Assembly: GCF_040869045.1 (NCBI RefSeq) | Contig: NC_090324.1 | Location: 56,511,346 to 56,575,345 of the forward strand | Direction of reading: 5' to 3' | Source of the DNA: Eurosta solidaginis | Lineage: Eukaryota > Arthropoda > Insecta > Diptera > Tephritidae | Length of the DNA stretch: 64,000 nucleotides | In this document: one piece after another, positions 53,838 to 64,000 of the stretch | Numbering within the stretch: the first letter of the stretch is position 1 | Layout of the letters: every line of letters begins with the position of its first letter | Made by a program: the position numbers and the translations under genes | The notes under the pieces: generated by a model | Database searches by the model: none | What the model saw: the letters and a program-made list of their open reading frames with translations, nothing else | What the model was told of the DNA's origin: nothing

Positions 53838-55022
53838 AATATTAGTGACCAGCTTTTCGCTGTTCACCTAATATGTTATTACATTCCTATCCAACAAAAA
53901 ATACTAGAGCAGCTTTTCGCTGTTTGTCTAAGTAAATACTTTATACACACCTAAATGCATACGCTGGTATATATGTAAGAGGCCAACTTTGCATTTTTCA
54001 TCTTCCACATATTACCAGCGTGCACTACTAATTATTTCCTACCTCTTGAGTAAACTTTTGCAATCCAAAAGATCGAACACTCAGAGGCACACGCTATTTA
54101 TTGAAAATTTGACAAAGCATTTTGAAAATGTAGAAAATGTTAAAAATAGAACTTATGGATATGTTTATGTTAATCTAACAGAAAACTGTGGACAGTGTAA
54201 TCAGTTAACAGGAAGCTTTGGATATTAACAATGTTGCCACACAGGAATGATCTTAAACTTAAGTCTACTTAACACTATGCAAATATCTTAATCACACATA
54301 ATATCATATACACATGCTACACACCTGTTTTTTCGCCATAACGTTTGATCCAAATATTGCTTTCTGTTACAATAAGAAGGATTGGGTACGAATTTGGATT
54401 AGCCGATCCATAGCTATAGGACCAGATTTTTATTATATACTTAAAAAATAAAAGTCCGCATTTAACTTTTATTTTCGGTGAACGCAAACGTCATTATAGC
54501 TGTGAAGTTGCGCTTTATTTTGCTGTGTTTATTTTACGAGTTTTAAATTATAATATCTAAATTGTAATACTAGTTTGTGACAAAAATATGTGCTAAAACC
54601 GAGATTTCATTTTTATACAATTGGTTTGGTTTGAAAAGTTCAGATTTTTTGAAATTTAAAGTTTTTAATCAATTTCTTATTATACATTTTGTGTTTGCCG
54701 AGTCATTGTGCATTTGCGTTTTTGTTTCAATTTTGATTGGTATCTTTTCACCTTTCATTTTTTTTTCGTGCGCACACTTTTTTTTTCTCGCTATTTACCA
54801 TTTACTGTCTTCGCAGCTGTTTGCGTCGCTTTTTAAGTGTCAAGTGACAATGACCCTAAAACTGCTAGCTACCGCTAAGCTCGCCAACTTTCAGGGTTGT
54901 TTTTATATATAACCTTTCTCATTATCAGTGCTATTTCAACTGTTTTTTCTTTGTAATTTAAACATATCTTTACCACTTCTATATTCTTATACTAGTCTAT
55001 TTTCATTATCTTTCTATAAAAA

Positions 55023-55666
55023 ATGACTTGCATTTTCAAAAACTGTCAGGTAAAATGCGAATCCGAACGTTTTGTCTCTTGCTGGCTTTGCGATGGGCTC
55101 GCCCATGGAAAGTGCGCCGAACTGACGGCTACAGTTATTGACACCGTCAATGATGGGGAGAAGGGAGTACGTTGGTCATGCATTAAATGCAGATCAACTG
55201 AGGTTGACCTATTTAAACTGTTTAGACAAACACGAAATGCGTTTTCTGAAATTGCTAAAGAGTTTTCCATAATCACGGAAAAGTTCAATCAATACGATAG
55301 CTTGTTCAAGTCTTTCAAGTGTTTGGATGAGTTACCGCATTGTTTAAATAAAAATAAAGACAACCACGAAATAAACAAAAACACTCTAAAGATTCATCTA
55401 ACGCTTTGAAACTTAATCCTGGTCAGAACATTAATCTTCCGCAAGTGGAGCTCATAGACTTGGCTTCCCCTAATCCGCAAGCTGTGGTTCCATCCACTTC
55501 TAAGGCCGCGGAAAAAAACTTAGAGTCTCAAACTGTAACTTCTCAATCTGTGACTTCTTATTCAGAAGCACCGGCTAAGAAGCTGGTTTTAGTCCCGCTC
55601 AAAAAATCGATTTTTGTATATCGCTTTGACAAGGACACTTCCATCTTATGTCATTTCGAAAATTAA
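55023..55666 (+). pseudogene. Jockey-type LINE B, ORF1 with zinc finger
   Basis: An open frame of 128 codons starts MTCIFKNCQ and shows FVSCWLCDGLAHGKCAEL and VRWSCIKCRSTEVDLF, a PHD-like C-x2-C...H-x2-C...C-x2-C finger seen in ORF1 of some arthropod LINEs. A coiled segment follows. A stop at 55409 and a frame change lead to VELIDLASPNPQAVVPS and LVPLKKSIFVYRFDKDTS. It would bind the LINE RNA. Confidence 0.82.
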
Positions 55667-57300
55667 GGCTGACGTAATGACTTTAAGAAAATTTAAATTT
55701 AATTACGAAAGAAACATTTCTTTATTTAGAATTGATGTATACTCAAAATATTTTGATATACTTTTGGACAGCGCATTTTGGCCGCCAGGGGCTTTTGTTC
55801 GCGAATTTGTGCATAAGACTATTGAGATTACTCAAAATGTAGCAAAAATTCCTCCTCAAAGTTCCGATCCAAAAAAAATTTATTTAACATCTTGCTTAAG
55901 CATTTACTATCAAAACGTTAGAGGCTTAAATACTAAATTAACTGACTTATATTTGAAAACCTTTCACTGTAACTATAATATTATTGCTTTTACCGAAACA
56001 TGGCTGAAACCCAATGTTTTAAATTCCGAAATCTTTTGCGGTGAGTATCAGATCTATAGAAATGATCGCTTAAATAGGACCGGAAGTGGTGTCTTGCTAG
56101 CTGTACATTCTTCAATTCCATCTGAAGATGTTAATTTACCCGAAGTTGATTCCATCGAGTTTAAATGCATCCGAATCTTACTAGGCCCGGATCATATTTA
56201 CTTAGGCGTTTGCTATATCCACCGTCTTCTGATCTATCAGTGTATATGCACCATATTTCACTGTTATAATCAGTCGGTTCGATGATAACCCCCGGACTCA
56301 ATAATTGTTGTTGCTGTTGTTGTTGTAGCGATAAAGTTGCTCCCCGAAGGCTTTGGGGAGTGTTATGGAAGTAATGGTCCTTTACCGGATACAGATCCGG
56401 TACGCTCCGGTACCATAGCACCATTAAGGTGCTAGCCCGACCATCTCGGGAACGATTTATGTGGCCACATTAAACCTTCAGGCGATCCCCTCCCTCCCCA
56501 CACCCAAGTTCCATGAGGATCTTGGGGTCGCCAGAGCCTCGACTGTTATGAAACAGGATTCGCCGCGGATAGGTGATTTTGACAATTGGGTTTGGAGAAG
56601 CTATATATTGCGCTGGCAAGCTGAAGGGTTGCGCTACACAGCCCCTTGACTCTGGTATTTTAGTCGCCTCTTACGACAGGCATACCTACCGCGGGAATAT
56701 TCTGACCCCCTAACCCGATGGGGTTAATAATTGTTTTAGGCGACTTTAACCTGCCACATATATCTTGGAATACCGTTGATCACAATATTGTCTCCGTATC
56801 ATCCAAGATGCATAACAATGACTTTTTGAATGGAATTACTGATCTTTGCCTTAATCAGATCAATTTCTTTCCGAATAAGTACGGAAAATTCTTAGACTTA
56901 GCATTTGTTGACGACATATCTAAATTCTCTATAAATCGGTGTGAACCTCTTGTTTTACCAGAAGACGTTTACCATCCTTCTCTTGAGAAAACTTACGAAA
57001 TCATAAGCAACGAAGTCGGCTGTACTAACAAAACACGTGTCTCTACCAGGTGCTTTGATGTTTCCAAAACTAATTTCAACAATTTAAATAAAGAGCTTTC
57101 TGAGATAACGTGGCCTCTATATAAAGAGGATGTAGAGCAAAACGTTTTACATTTTAATAAAACCATTTATGCTTTATTTGAAAAACATGTGCCCAAACGC
57201 ACATGCTCGTACATTGAACCAGTGCAAGCCTGGTTTACTAAAGATTTAAAAGCTTTAAAGAATAAGAAATCACGTTTATTCAAATAATATAAGAGAACCG
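55667..57300 (+). pseudogene. Jockey-type LINE B, endonuclease, interrupted by a SINE
   Basis: SIYYQNVRGLNTKL, IIAFTETWLKPNVLNSEIF and GVLLAVHSSIPSEDV match copy A. After 56235 the frame is lost, the insertion follows, and IVLGDFNLPHISWNTVDHNI resumes at 56728, extending to WFTKDLKALKN. This part is longer than in copy A, giving the full spacer before SINRCEPLVLPEDVYHPSLE. Confidence 0.88.
56310..56725 (-). mobile_element. SINE-like insertion with 10-bp target duplication
   Basis: AATAATTGTT at 56300-56309 and 56726-56735 flanks ~416 bp. On the minus strand the element starts AACCCCATCGGGTTAGGGGG and ends with a (CAA) repeat (CTACAACAACAACAGCAA). It contains hairpins such as CCGGATCTGTATCCGG and CCCCAAAGCCTTCGGGG and no ORF. 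GC is much higher than around it. I recall similar sequence as abundant in tephritid genomes, but cannot prove a polymerase III promoter. Confidence 0.8.
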
Positions 57301-57813
57301 GTTTACATTCTGATTATGCACAGTAAGTTATTTTCCGCCATAAGTATTTTGAACTTAATAAAAGTGTTATAAAGCTTACATATGTAAAATTAAAAGAAAT
57401 ATTATTTGCAACCTGAAGTCTTTTTATGACTTCGTAAATTCTAAACGCAGAACGAACGGGTTTGCTTCTGCCATGAAGTTTAGAAATAGCATTTCCAGCG
57501 ACTATCAAGAGATTGCAAACTTCTTCGCTCAATTCTTTCACTCTAATTACTCTGCTGTGCTTGATTCATCACCAACAAATTATCCGTATGAGCTTCATTC
57601 TAGTAACTCAATGTATACCCCACGTTTGTTGCCTGAAGATGTTCTACTACATCTAAAGATACGGTTCCGATTTGATCCCAACATGTTTTCTTAAAAAATG
57701 TGCGGAATACATTTACCAGCCCATTACTGATCTGTTTAACCTCTCTTTAAAAAATGGCATTTTCCCGATGGCTTGGAAGGAATTTTTCTTATCCCACTCC
57801 ATATAAAAGGAAA
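57301..57813 (+). pseudogene. Jockey-type LINE B, start of RT, truncated
   Basis: It matches 47230-47755 of copy A with small indels. The LINE stops at TATAAAAGGAAA where the BEL LTR begins; in copy A the text continues. Confidence 0.85.
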
Positions 57814-58311
57814 TGTTTAGGTAGGATGCCTAACTTTTCCGCTTCTGATTGCGATCGCCATGCAACTCTGCAAATCGATACTCGATACTCAACTTAATTT
57901 ATAACCACCCACACCATCACCGCCGCATGCATGTGCATGCATGTACACGCAGGTGTATGTGTGCTTTTTATCAGCACTCATGTATATGCATGTCGGGGTT
58001 GATGTGTGGGTGCCTTTCCCCTCCAAAACGGAGGATTTTGCGGGTCAACGGTTGTAGCTTTCTATACAACCGGTCCCTTGGATTTTAGCCGTCAACCAGC
58101 TCACATCTGCCGCCAACGATCTCTGCCGTTTTTCCTGCCAATATATTCAGGTAATATTGTACCCAGGTTATTTTTTATATTCAGCAATAAATCACATCCA
58201 TTATAACGAGAAATCTCGTAAATAAGAGATTATTTTCAAATACACCTATTCCCACTGAGATCGACCCCGCTGCGCTCACCAACTCAGGAGCATACGCACC
58301 CCAGCCGAACA
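57814..58311 (+). repeat. 5' LTR of BEL/Pao element
   Basis: It starts TGTTTAGGTAGGATGCC and ends GCCGAACA, 498 bp, followed at once by TTTGGTCCTATCTCACC, the usual BEL start of the primer site. It contains CATGCATGTGCATGCATGTA repeats. No matching 3' LTR is found in the window. Confidence 0.8.
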
Positions 58312-59205
58312 TTTGGTCCTATCTCACCAGGAATTTGAAATACAGCACCTAAATTACAGTCCACAAGAAAAGATCATAGCTGACCGCACAAATCGCAGGA
58401 ATTGTCATAAAAAGTTTTCCGGAGAATTTTGTCAAATCTTCAGTTGGACCACCAAAAATTGGAAGGTTATATATACTTATATCACAGCGTGCAAAACCAC
58501 CGGAAAAGCTACAGCCAGCTGAAGCAACTGCAACATCGCAAGCCAACTTGCCACATCAACGCCACGCCAAACCAGCACATCGCCAAACAAAAGTAAGTGC
58601 AATATTTCTTGCCATAATTTTTTTTGGTTATAATAATAATAAACAAACTCGTGTAAAAGATCTTTATTCTAAGTTCTACACGCGTAGTGATTGTATTCTA
58701 ACCGCGAAAAGTGTAAAAATTTGTAGCTTCAAAAGTAAAAAATAAGTGCAAAAGCTAAACAACATTCTTTTTTTTCCTTGTGACTATCTGGTCTTGCCCC
58801 CCCACCAGCGGTAAGGCTCTCCTGATAAAGCACAATGAAGAGGTGCACATAACCTCACTTTCATAAAAACTTTCAAGCCATTCTATTGCGGCATTATTCC
58901 TTTTGCATCACGTTAGTTTCACTAGTTTTTCTAATAAATTTTTGTTACACAGTTTTTACAGTTTTCGTCAAGTTCATATCAGCGCGCGCACTTATTAGAG
59001 TGGCCGCCCTTTATTTACACAAAAGACATTGGTGTTGCTCCCCCCTGCTCTCTGTTTTACGGCACAAAATAATATGCAAAGTCAGAAAATTAACAAATTC
59101 AAAGCAATAAATAAAAGTTTCTCGTATTTAATTATTGTTTGTTGGGTGATTCGCACAGGTTCATACAAATTTATATTCCTATTTGTCCACAAATTTTCAT
59201 CCATG
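58312..59205 (+). other. BEL primer site and long leader
   Basis: TTTGGTCCTATCTCACC (58312) begins the leader. About 900 bp without clear coding sequence follow before gag. The small frames are not supported. Confidence 0.55.
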
Positions 59206-59206
59206 A

Positions 59207-60425
59207 ACATGGAATCTCACATCAGGTTGGCGAATCGAGTTCGAGGCCGACTTTAATGACATGAATGCGGCTCTGCACACAATACACACTCTTGCAATAC
59301 AGCAAAAAGTGTTGCAAGCTAAGTGGGAAAAAGCAGAGACCGCCCTCTATGAGTTACTTGACTCTGACACGCTTGAATCAAAAAAGATTTCAGCGGTCAA
59401 GATCAAGCATAAGGCGGCATATGCCGTATTCCTGAGATGCATGTCGAACATGGCTGAACTTCAAACCAAATTGAAGGAGGAAAAAGATAGGGCAGTTCGA
59501 ACTGAGGGAGAACGCGCGCGCGAACATAGTATCCGCCTGCCAGCTTGCGATACTGGGGTATTCAAGGGCGACTACCTATCTTGGCCAACGTTTCGTGACC
59601 TGTTCACGGCCATCTATAAAAATAACAGTCGCCTAAGCTCAGTAGAAAAGTTGTTCCACCTTAACCAGAAAACTCAAGGTGAGGCAAAGGACATCGTAAA
59701 GAAATGTCCCTTAACAAATGAAGGCTTCGAAACAGCCTGGAAAAGCCTATGTGAGAGATACGAGAATAAACGGATTCTCGTCAACTCACAACTACAAATT
59801 TTATTTAATCTAAAAAGGATAGACAGCGAGTGCGGCAGCTCAATCAAAAGCTCACAGCGTGACATAAATAATTGTTTGGCATCCTTAAAAACCCATCAGA
59901 TAGATGTTTCAAATTGGGATGCGATCATCACATATTTATGCTGGACACAATTAACAGAGAATACGTTGGCTCTATGGGAGCAAAGTATTGACCACAAAAC
60001 GGATATATCCAAGTGGGGGGATATGGACAAATTTTTGTCTAATCGTTTTCAGACACTTGGAACAGTGTCTGCTTTTACAGGGAATGCCGCTTCTAAAGTG
60101 AAAAAATCAAATGCGCCACGACAATCGACAGAAACCCCTACGAAAAGACTTGGTGCTTTTCAAACAAAAGTATCCAAGCAAAAACAAAATCAATGTGTAA
60201 AATGTCCAAATCTACGGAGCACAGATTACACAACTGTTCACGCTTTTGCGAATTAACCCCGGTAGAAAGGATTAAATTCATTAAATCCACAAATGGCTGC
60301 CTGAGCTCTTTATCACCAAGACACACAGTGACGATATGCACCAGTTCGTACAACTGTTCCAAATGCCACTCTCGTCACCACACGCTCCTGCATGCGGACA
60401 AACTTCAGCAACCGCCAGAGCTGAA
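59207..60425 (+). pseudogene. BEL/Pao gag
   Basis: MESHIRLANRVRGRL (59209) precedes a stop; the main 331-codon frame starts at 59261. It contains an N-terminal coiled region, RLPACDTGVFKGDYLSWPTF-RDLF (the hallmark of the DUF1759 gag domain), KTQGEAKDIVKKCPLTNEGF and LCERYENKRILVNSQ. At about 60200 a frameshift leads to a zinc-knuckle region: CPKSTEHRLHNCSRF, then CTSSYNCSKCHSRHHTLLH. It would form the particle. Confidence 0.9.
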
Positions 60426-60774
60426 TGCTAGTGAGAACCCTTCCTCGATGATCAATAGGTGGCAGAAGCTCAAGGCCCTCCATCAAACCTTCTGCCGGCG
60501 ATGGAAAACCGAATATTTATCCGAACTTCAAAAGCGTGTGAAGTGAAAACACCCCAAACAAAATATACAAGTGGGAGATCTCGTTATCCTCAAAGAGGAT
60601 AACTTATCTCCCAACGAATGGTTAGGTGGAGTCGTCAACGTACACCCCGGCGAAGATAACCGAGTACGTGTAGTCCACCTCATAACCGAGAAGGGTCAAG
60701 TCAGACGACCTTTGGTCAAACTGATCCTTCTTCCTACGGAGATAGATTGTGAGAGGACCACGAGTACCTCTTAA
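60426..60774 (+). pseudogene. BEL/Pao integrase tail joined directly to gag
   Basis: MINRWQKLKALHQTFCRRWK and TEYLSELQKRVK are the last residues of the BEL integrase/DUF5641 region; after a stop at 60543 the frame continues VGDLVILKEDNLSPNEWLGG and RVVHLITEKGQVRRPLVKL. In an intact element protease, RT, RNase H and the integrase core, more than 1000 codons, lie between the gag knuckles and this point. They are absent: the join is near 60445. Confidence 0.9.
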
Positions 60775-61170
60775 CAATCCTTCCGTTCCTCCACATCCCT
60801 CCTTTCAGAAAAATCAACCCCAGCTCTCGTTCACCCGTAACGAGGCAAACCAACTACCCTAATGCAGATCCGCATCTGCCACCGAAACGAAATACATTCT
60901 TTGGCCCATTAAATTTTTAAATTTTCAAAAAAAATCAAACCCAAATTCCCTCACTCCCCAGAGCGAGGACACCAGAACCCTAACGCAGATCCATGATCTT
61001 CCACATAATGCATCTGCACTCGGCCAACAGAATTTATTAAAATTCATCCCATCACCCAAAATCTTGAAATAACTGAACAAAAAGCCCTTAATGTGCAACT
61101 ACCCATAGAGGTTGCACCTAACCAACTACGTGCTTATTTCCGAGAAGGAGGTATTTTCTTTTGCCGCAAA
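60775..61170 (+). other. BEL 3' untranslated region, 3' LTR missing
   Basis: It contains two diverged ~125-bp repeats (CCAGCTCTCGTTCACC...GCAGATCCGCATCTG and CCCCAGAGCGAGGACACC...GCAGATCCATGATCT), related to 6875-7050. No sequence resembling the 5' LTR follows. Confidence 0.6.
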
Positions 61171-61885
61171 CGCAGAGAATATTAGAATTTGATTTTTTTT
61201 CGTGGTGTTCTCTTCTCGTATCATTTCTTTATTTTCATTTGCTAGATTGAATTCGAAAGCACCAAGCGAGACCGACCGGATTTTTCACTCGATTAGGCAT
61301 TCAACAAAGCAATGATGCGGTAATTAAGAATTTTCTATTTTGCATCGAAATTTGAGTTCGATTAGGGCTTTAATGTAGAAAACTTGGCGAACTAGTTCCT
61401 TACGCCTCTGTGAAATTGGCATAAAGCTCATTATTCAATGAACAAGATAGCCTGAAAAGATTCAGAAAGCTGAATTGAAAATGATTCAAAACTTTCGATC
61501 ATCTACAGTAACCACAGTAGATTCAAGTATGATTCCACCATGTGTGATTGGAAAACTCTCTCTATTAAGGTATTTTTGAACATTACGAGGAGTCATATCA
61601 AAAAATTGTTCATTACTAGCCCTGTTGTTTAAATTATATGACAACTCATTATTTGGTCAGAAAGAGTAAAACCCTTGGTAGTGGTATAAGGGTGGTATAA
61701 AGGGAGTAGGTAGTTTAAGCAACTCTGGTGGGAGGTGAACAGCGTGTACGTACACAAATGCAAACATAGATGATTATAAATATAGGACTATGTGAGCATC
61801 TACATTAGTAGTAATTCAAGTTTAAACTCACCCTCTTTTTGTTCATTGATTGATAGTTGCGTTTTGTGAATGGAGGTGTAACTCG
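61171..61885. other. non-coding, nothing recognised
   Basis: A/T-rich sequence without recognisable genes or repeats of other parts of the window. Confidence 0.4.
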
Positions 61886-61887
61886 TT

Positions 61888-62010
61888 ACAGTGCACCACC
61901 AGATAAATTGGGTACTTCCGGATACATGATCTCATCAATTTTCATTGGTTTCGTAACGTCCGCAAGGAATTGTGGAGGCACATAAGCGTCACGTATTTTA
62001 CAAGGAAGCT
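61888..62010 (-). other. exon-like open segment, unknown gene
   Basis: On the minus strand a frame reads LPCKIRDAYVPPQFLADVT, then KPMKIDEIMYPEVPNLSGGA followed by L and a stop. It resembles the C-terminus of a real protein by composition, and it has the same strand as the importin-5 fragment 600 bp upstream. I do not recognise the family. Confidence 0.35.
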
Positions 62011-62191
62011 AATGACACCTAATGTTATTGAAAAGGAAATATGAAGTTTTCCATCGCACATATTCATTTATGTAAATACGTTTATATCATCTATGAAAGC
62101 TCAAACCACATACAAAACGTTTTCCACTATAGAGGGGTTAGTTGGAACTTTCACCGACGATATTATAGACTACAAATTATACTACCAATGA

Positions 62192-62560
62192 GCATTAACA
62201 GATTGGTTGAGAAGCCACATTTTGATTTAATGAATTCTGTGCAGACGCTGAGGCAACATTGCCCGGCATCTGCCCTGAACTTGTATATCGTAACGAGTGT
62301 ATACCAGCGTAGTTATGTGCTGGTGGCATTTGTTGGGACTGTGGCATGTGTGGTGAAATATTTGCTCTGCCTGACTAACCAGCAGCACCATACAATATTT
62401 GTGGATTCGGTGTACCTTGATAGCCCAGGCCAGGCATTGAACCTGACATATTACCAGATGGCATACCACCACCAATATATATTCCAGCTACAGGTCCCCT
62501 GGCATTCCTATCCAGCGGAATCCTATCAAAATCAACAGCAGCAGATGCAAGCGCAGCAAC
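62192..62560 (-). pseudogene. Met/Pro/Gly/Gln-rich protein fragment
   Basis: The minus strand gives GGGMPSGNMSGSMPGLGYQ, PNPQILYGAAG, a TAG stop that could have been CAG, then SPHMPQSQQMPPAHNYAG and SASAQNSLNQNVASQ. Such low-complexity regions occur in nuclear or adaptor proteins; I cannot name it. It is fused in frame to the importin-5 fragment through a stretch rich in TGCTGTTG, which on the plus strand reads as poly-Gln (QNQQQQMQAQQQ); which strand was coding there is uncertain. Confidence 0.5.
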
Positions 62561-62574
62561 AGGAACACACAACT

Positions 62575-62851
62575 CAATGACATCATCGAAAGCACAAATG
62601 CCCCATTGCCTGTCAGACCATGAATGATTCGGCTCAAGTAGCTGAGCAAAATGTGGTGCTATACGATTGAAGGAGGGCAAAAATTGTGCTTTATTGGTGA
62701 CAAATAGTGCATGTGATATATCCACCACTTTTGATAGTATATATGTGTCGGTATCACCCTGTTCGGCCAACTCCTCCTCCACACCATCATCATAATCCTC
62801 TTCGTTACGCGCTTGTAAGCGTTTATTTCCACGTTCAAAATGTTCGCCCAT
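62575..62851 (-). pseudogene. importin-5 (karyopherin beta-3) fragment
   Basis: Importin-5 carries ribosomal proteins and other cargo into the nucleus. The frame reads EHFERGNKRLQARNEEDYDD, GVEEELAEQGDTDTYILSKV and VDISHALFVTNKAQFLPSF, then HSWSDRQWGICAFDDVIE, collinear with the mid-to-C-terminal HEAT region of importin-5 (E-E-H-F, acidic DEDYDExVEE, DRQWGLCIFDDVIE). Only ~92 of about 1100 residues are present. No stop occurs inside, but the family sequence ends abruptly after VIE. A LINE abuts on the other side. Confidence 0.93.
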
Positions 62852-62864
62852 GCACAGGACTTGT

Positions 62865-64000
62865 TTTTTTCAACAACAAAAATCACAAACAGTCATTACA
62901 AGGGTTCGGTATCGATAATGTATTTAGTCTTAATTTATGTCAAATTAATGAATATTTCAATGCCCTTACCAGGCTTCTAGATCTTAACATTTTTTGCGAA
63001 GTTAGTGAGCGTGTGAATCCAATTACTCATAAGGACAGGCATCACATACCTCTGATTAAATTTAATTTTTATTATTTTTACCCAGATGCTTCTGAGTACA
63101 GGCTAACTTTTAACTTTTCCTTGTGTGATTTCGACTCTTTTAACAATTTCTTGTTTGAAATAAATTGGGACGAGTTACTTGGCAGTCTTGACACCTCAGA
63201 AAGTTTTTCGGTTTTTAAAAATATTTTGTTCAACCACTGCTTGTATAAGATTCGGGTACGAAAGAAAAAACCTTACAAATTACCGTGGTACTCAAAGGAC
63301 TTAAGTAAACTGAGGAACCTGAAGAAAAAATATTTAAAAAAATTTAAATATACCAAGATTCACACATTCTTTCTAAATATAGGTACTATTTAAGGACTTT
63401 TAATAATTTGAATAAATCCCTCTACAATAATTATATTCGCAATATTGAGGTTAACATAAAATCTAACCCCAAATCTTTTTGGAACTTTATAAAGTCTAAA
63501 AAATCGTGTGCCAGCGTGCCCAAAGAGGTTTTCCTTGATGGCAATTCTGCACAAACCCCAAGTGATGCAGCCAATTTATTTGCAGATTTTTTCAAATCAA
63601 ATTTTACTCTGGATGATAACAATCAACCGCATGATTTTTCAATCAATCAGGACACTTCCCTTAATTTTGGAGCTCTCTGCTTTTCTTCTGAGGATATAAG
63701 TAAAGCCATTGATACACTTAAATCCTCCTCTCAAACAGATGTCGACGGGTTTTCATCCGACTTGCTAAAAAATTGTCCGGCTTTGATTAATCCATTGAGA
63801 CTGATATTCAATAAGTCTCTTATTTCTGGGACCTTCATTGATGATTGGAAGCTCACTTCCATAACGCCCGTTTTCAAGAGCGGTAACAAGAATGATGTCC
63901 GAAACTATAGACCTTTGGTGCTTCACTAAGGCTGCCGGGCGAAATATTTACCGACAGTAAATTCATTCCACAGAACCAGTTTGTAAAAAACTTAACAGAT
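62865..64000 (+). pseudogene. Jockey-type LINE C, endonuclease end and RT start
   Basis: It begins inside ORF2 with INEYFNALTRLLDLNIFCEV, then PYKLPWYSKDLSKLRNLKKK, NPKSFWNFIKSKKS, EVFLDGNSAQTPSDAANLFA, SSQTDVDGFSSDLLKNCPAL and WKLTSITPVFKSGNKNDVRN-YRPL, a typical LINE RT start. A stop separates the first two frames near 63393, and another is met after YRPLVLH at 63927. It runs off the window, so the catalytic YADD is not seen. It differs from LINEs A and B. Confidence 0.88.

Larger units (their letters stand above)
53838..57813 (+). repeat. duplicated segment, copy B
   Basis: This is the second copy of 44394-47790. The left boundary is the Helentron terminus; the right is the BEL LTR at 57814. 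It starts within the LTR interior (TATTAGTGACCAGCTTTTCGC) and keeps the same LTR end ATTAACAATGTTGCCACA at 54226-54243. It has a SINE-like insertion that copy A lacks. Confidence 0.88.

Noticed and set aside
62041..62580. 179-codon plus-strand ORF ending in poly-Gln
   Set aside because: The minus strand carries the better supported Met/Pro/Gly/Gln-rich reading continuous with importin-5; the poly-Gln end may still be coding on the plus strand, which I could not settle.
1..64000. tRNA, rRNA and snRNA genes
   Set aside because: I looked for cloverleaf-like segments with A and B boxes and for conserved rRNA blocks and saw none that I could support; a tRNAscan/Infernal run would decide.

Overview
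The window is eukaryotic and almost certainly from a brachyceran fly, probably a tephritid fruit fly (an inference). It is AT-rich, has short canonical GT-AG introns (63 and 72 bp), carries fragments of ordinary animal genes (ALG8, cullin-3, K2P channel, importin-5, QTRT2) and is packed with dipteran transposons: Helentron/DINE-like elements with internal tandem repeats, Jockey-, LOA- and RTE-like LINEs, Penelope-like elements, Gypsy, BEL/Pao and Copia. No intact host gene is visible. The window reads as a nested transposon graveyard such as pericentromeric or other repeat-rich DNA.

Layout. 0.8-1.8 kb: 3' end of a Penelope-like element (minus) with a hammerhead-ribozyme core. 2.5-2.7 kb: palindromic repeat. 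3.0-5.9 kb: mosaic of plus-strand host-gene fragments: an ALG8 pseudogene split by a cullin-3 fragment, an unrecognised Ala/Asn/Gly/Ser-rich ORF, and QTRT2-like and two-pore potassium-channel fragments lying end to end. 5.9-10.7 kb: non-coding repeats. 10.67-15.4 kb: a Copia relic containing an LTR-bounded, internally deleted Gypsy. 15.45-18.04 kb: Gypsy relic. 18.04-29.16 kb: one LINE cut into three by a 7164-bp DNA transposon with ~400-bp inverted repeats (itself hosting a LOA-like LINE) and by a Helentron. 29.16-35.83 kb: BEL/Pao relic split by nested Helentrons. 36.1-39.34 kb: Gypsy with its 3' half missing, then a Helentron fragment. 40.1-44.8 kb: minus-strand Gypsy carrying an RTE fragment. 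44.4-47.8 and 53.84-57.81 kb: two diverged copies of one LTR-plus-Jockey-LINE segment; the second carries a SINE-like insertion and the first the matching empty site. 49.3-49.9 kb: second Penelope lineage. 50.5-53.84 kb: complete Helentron. 57.8-61.2 kb: internally deleted BEL/Pao. 61.9-62.9 kb: minus-strand host fragments including importin-5. 62.87-64 kb: another Jockey-type LINE running off the end.

How the parts relate. Insertion order can be read from target-site duplications and restored reading frames: Gypsy into Copia (ATAT), DNA transposon into LINE (ATA), LOA LINE into DNA transposon (14 bp), SINE into Jockey LINE (10 bp), one Helentron into another. Two unrelated LTR elements (Gypsy at 10.8 kb, BEL at 57.8 kb) show the same architecture: gag and the integrase tail kept, the RT-RNase H-integrase core lost. 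Two clusters of host-gene pieces, each made of several unrelated genes in one orientation, are the least explained part of the window.
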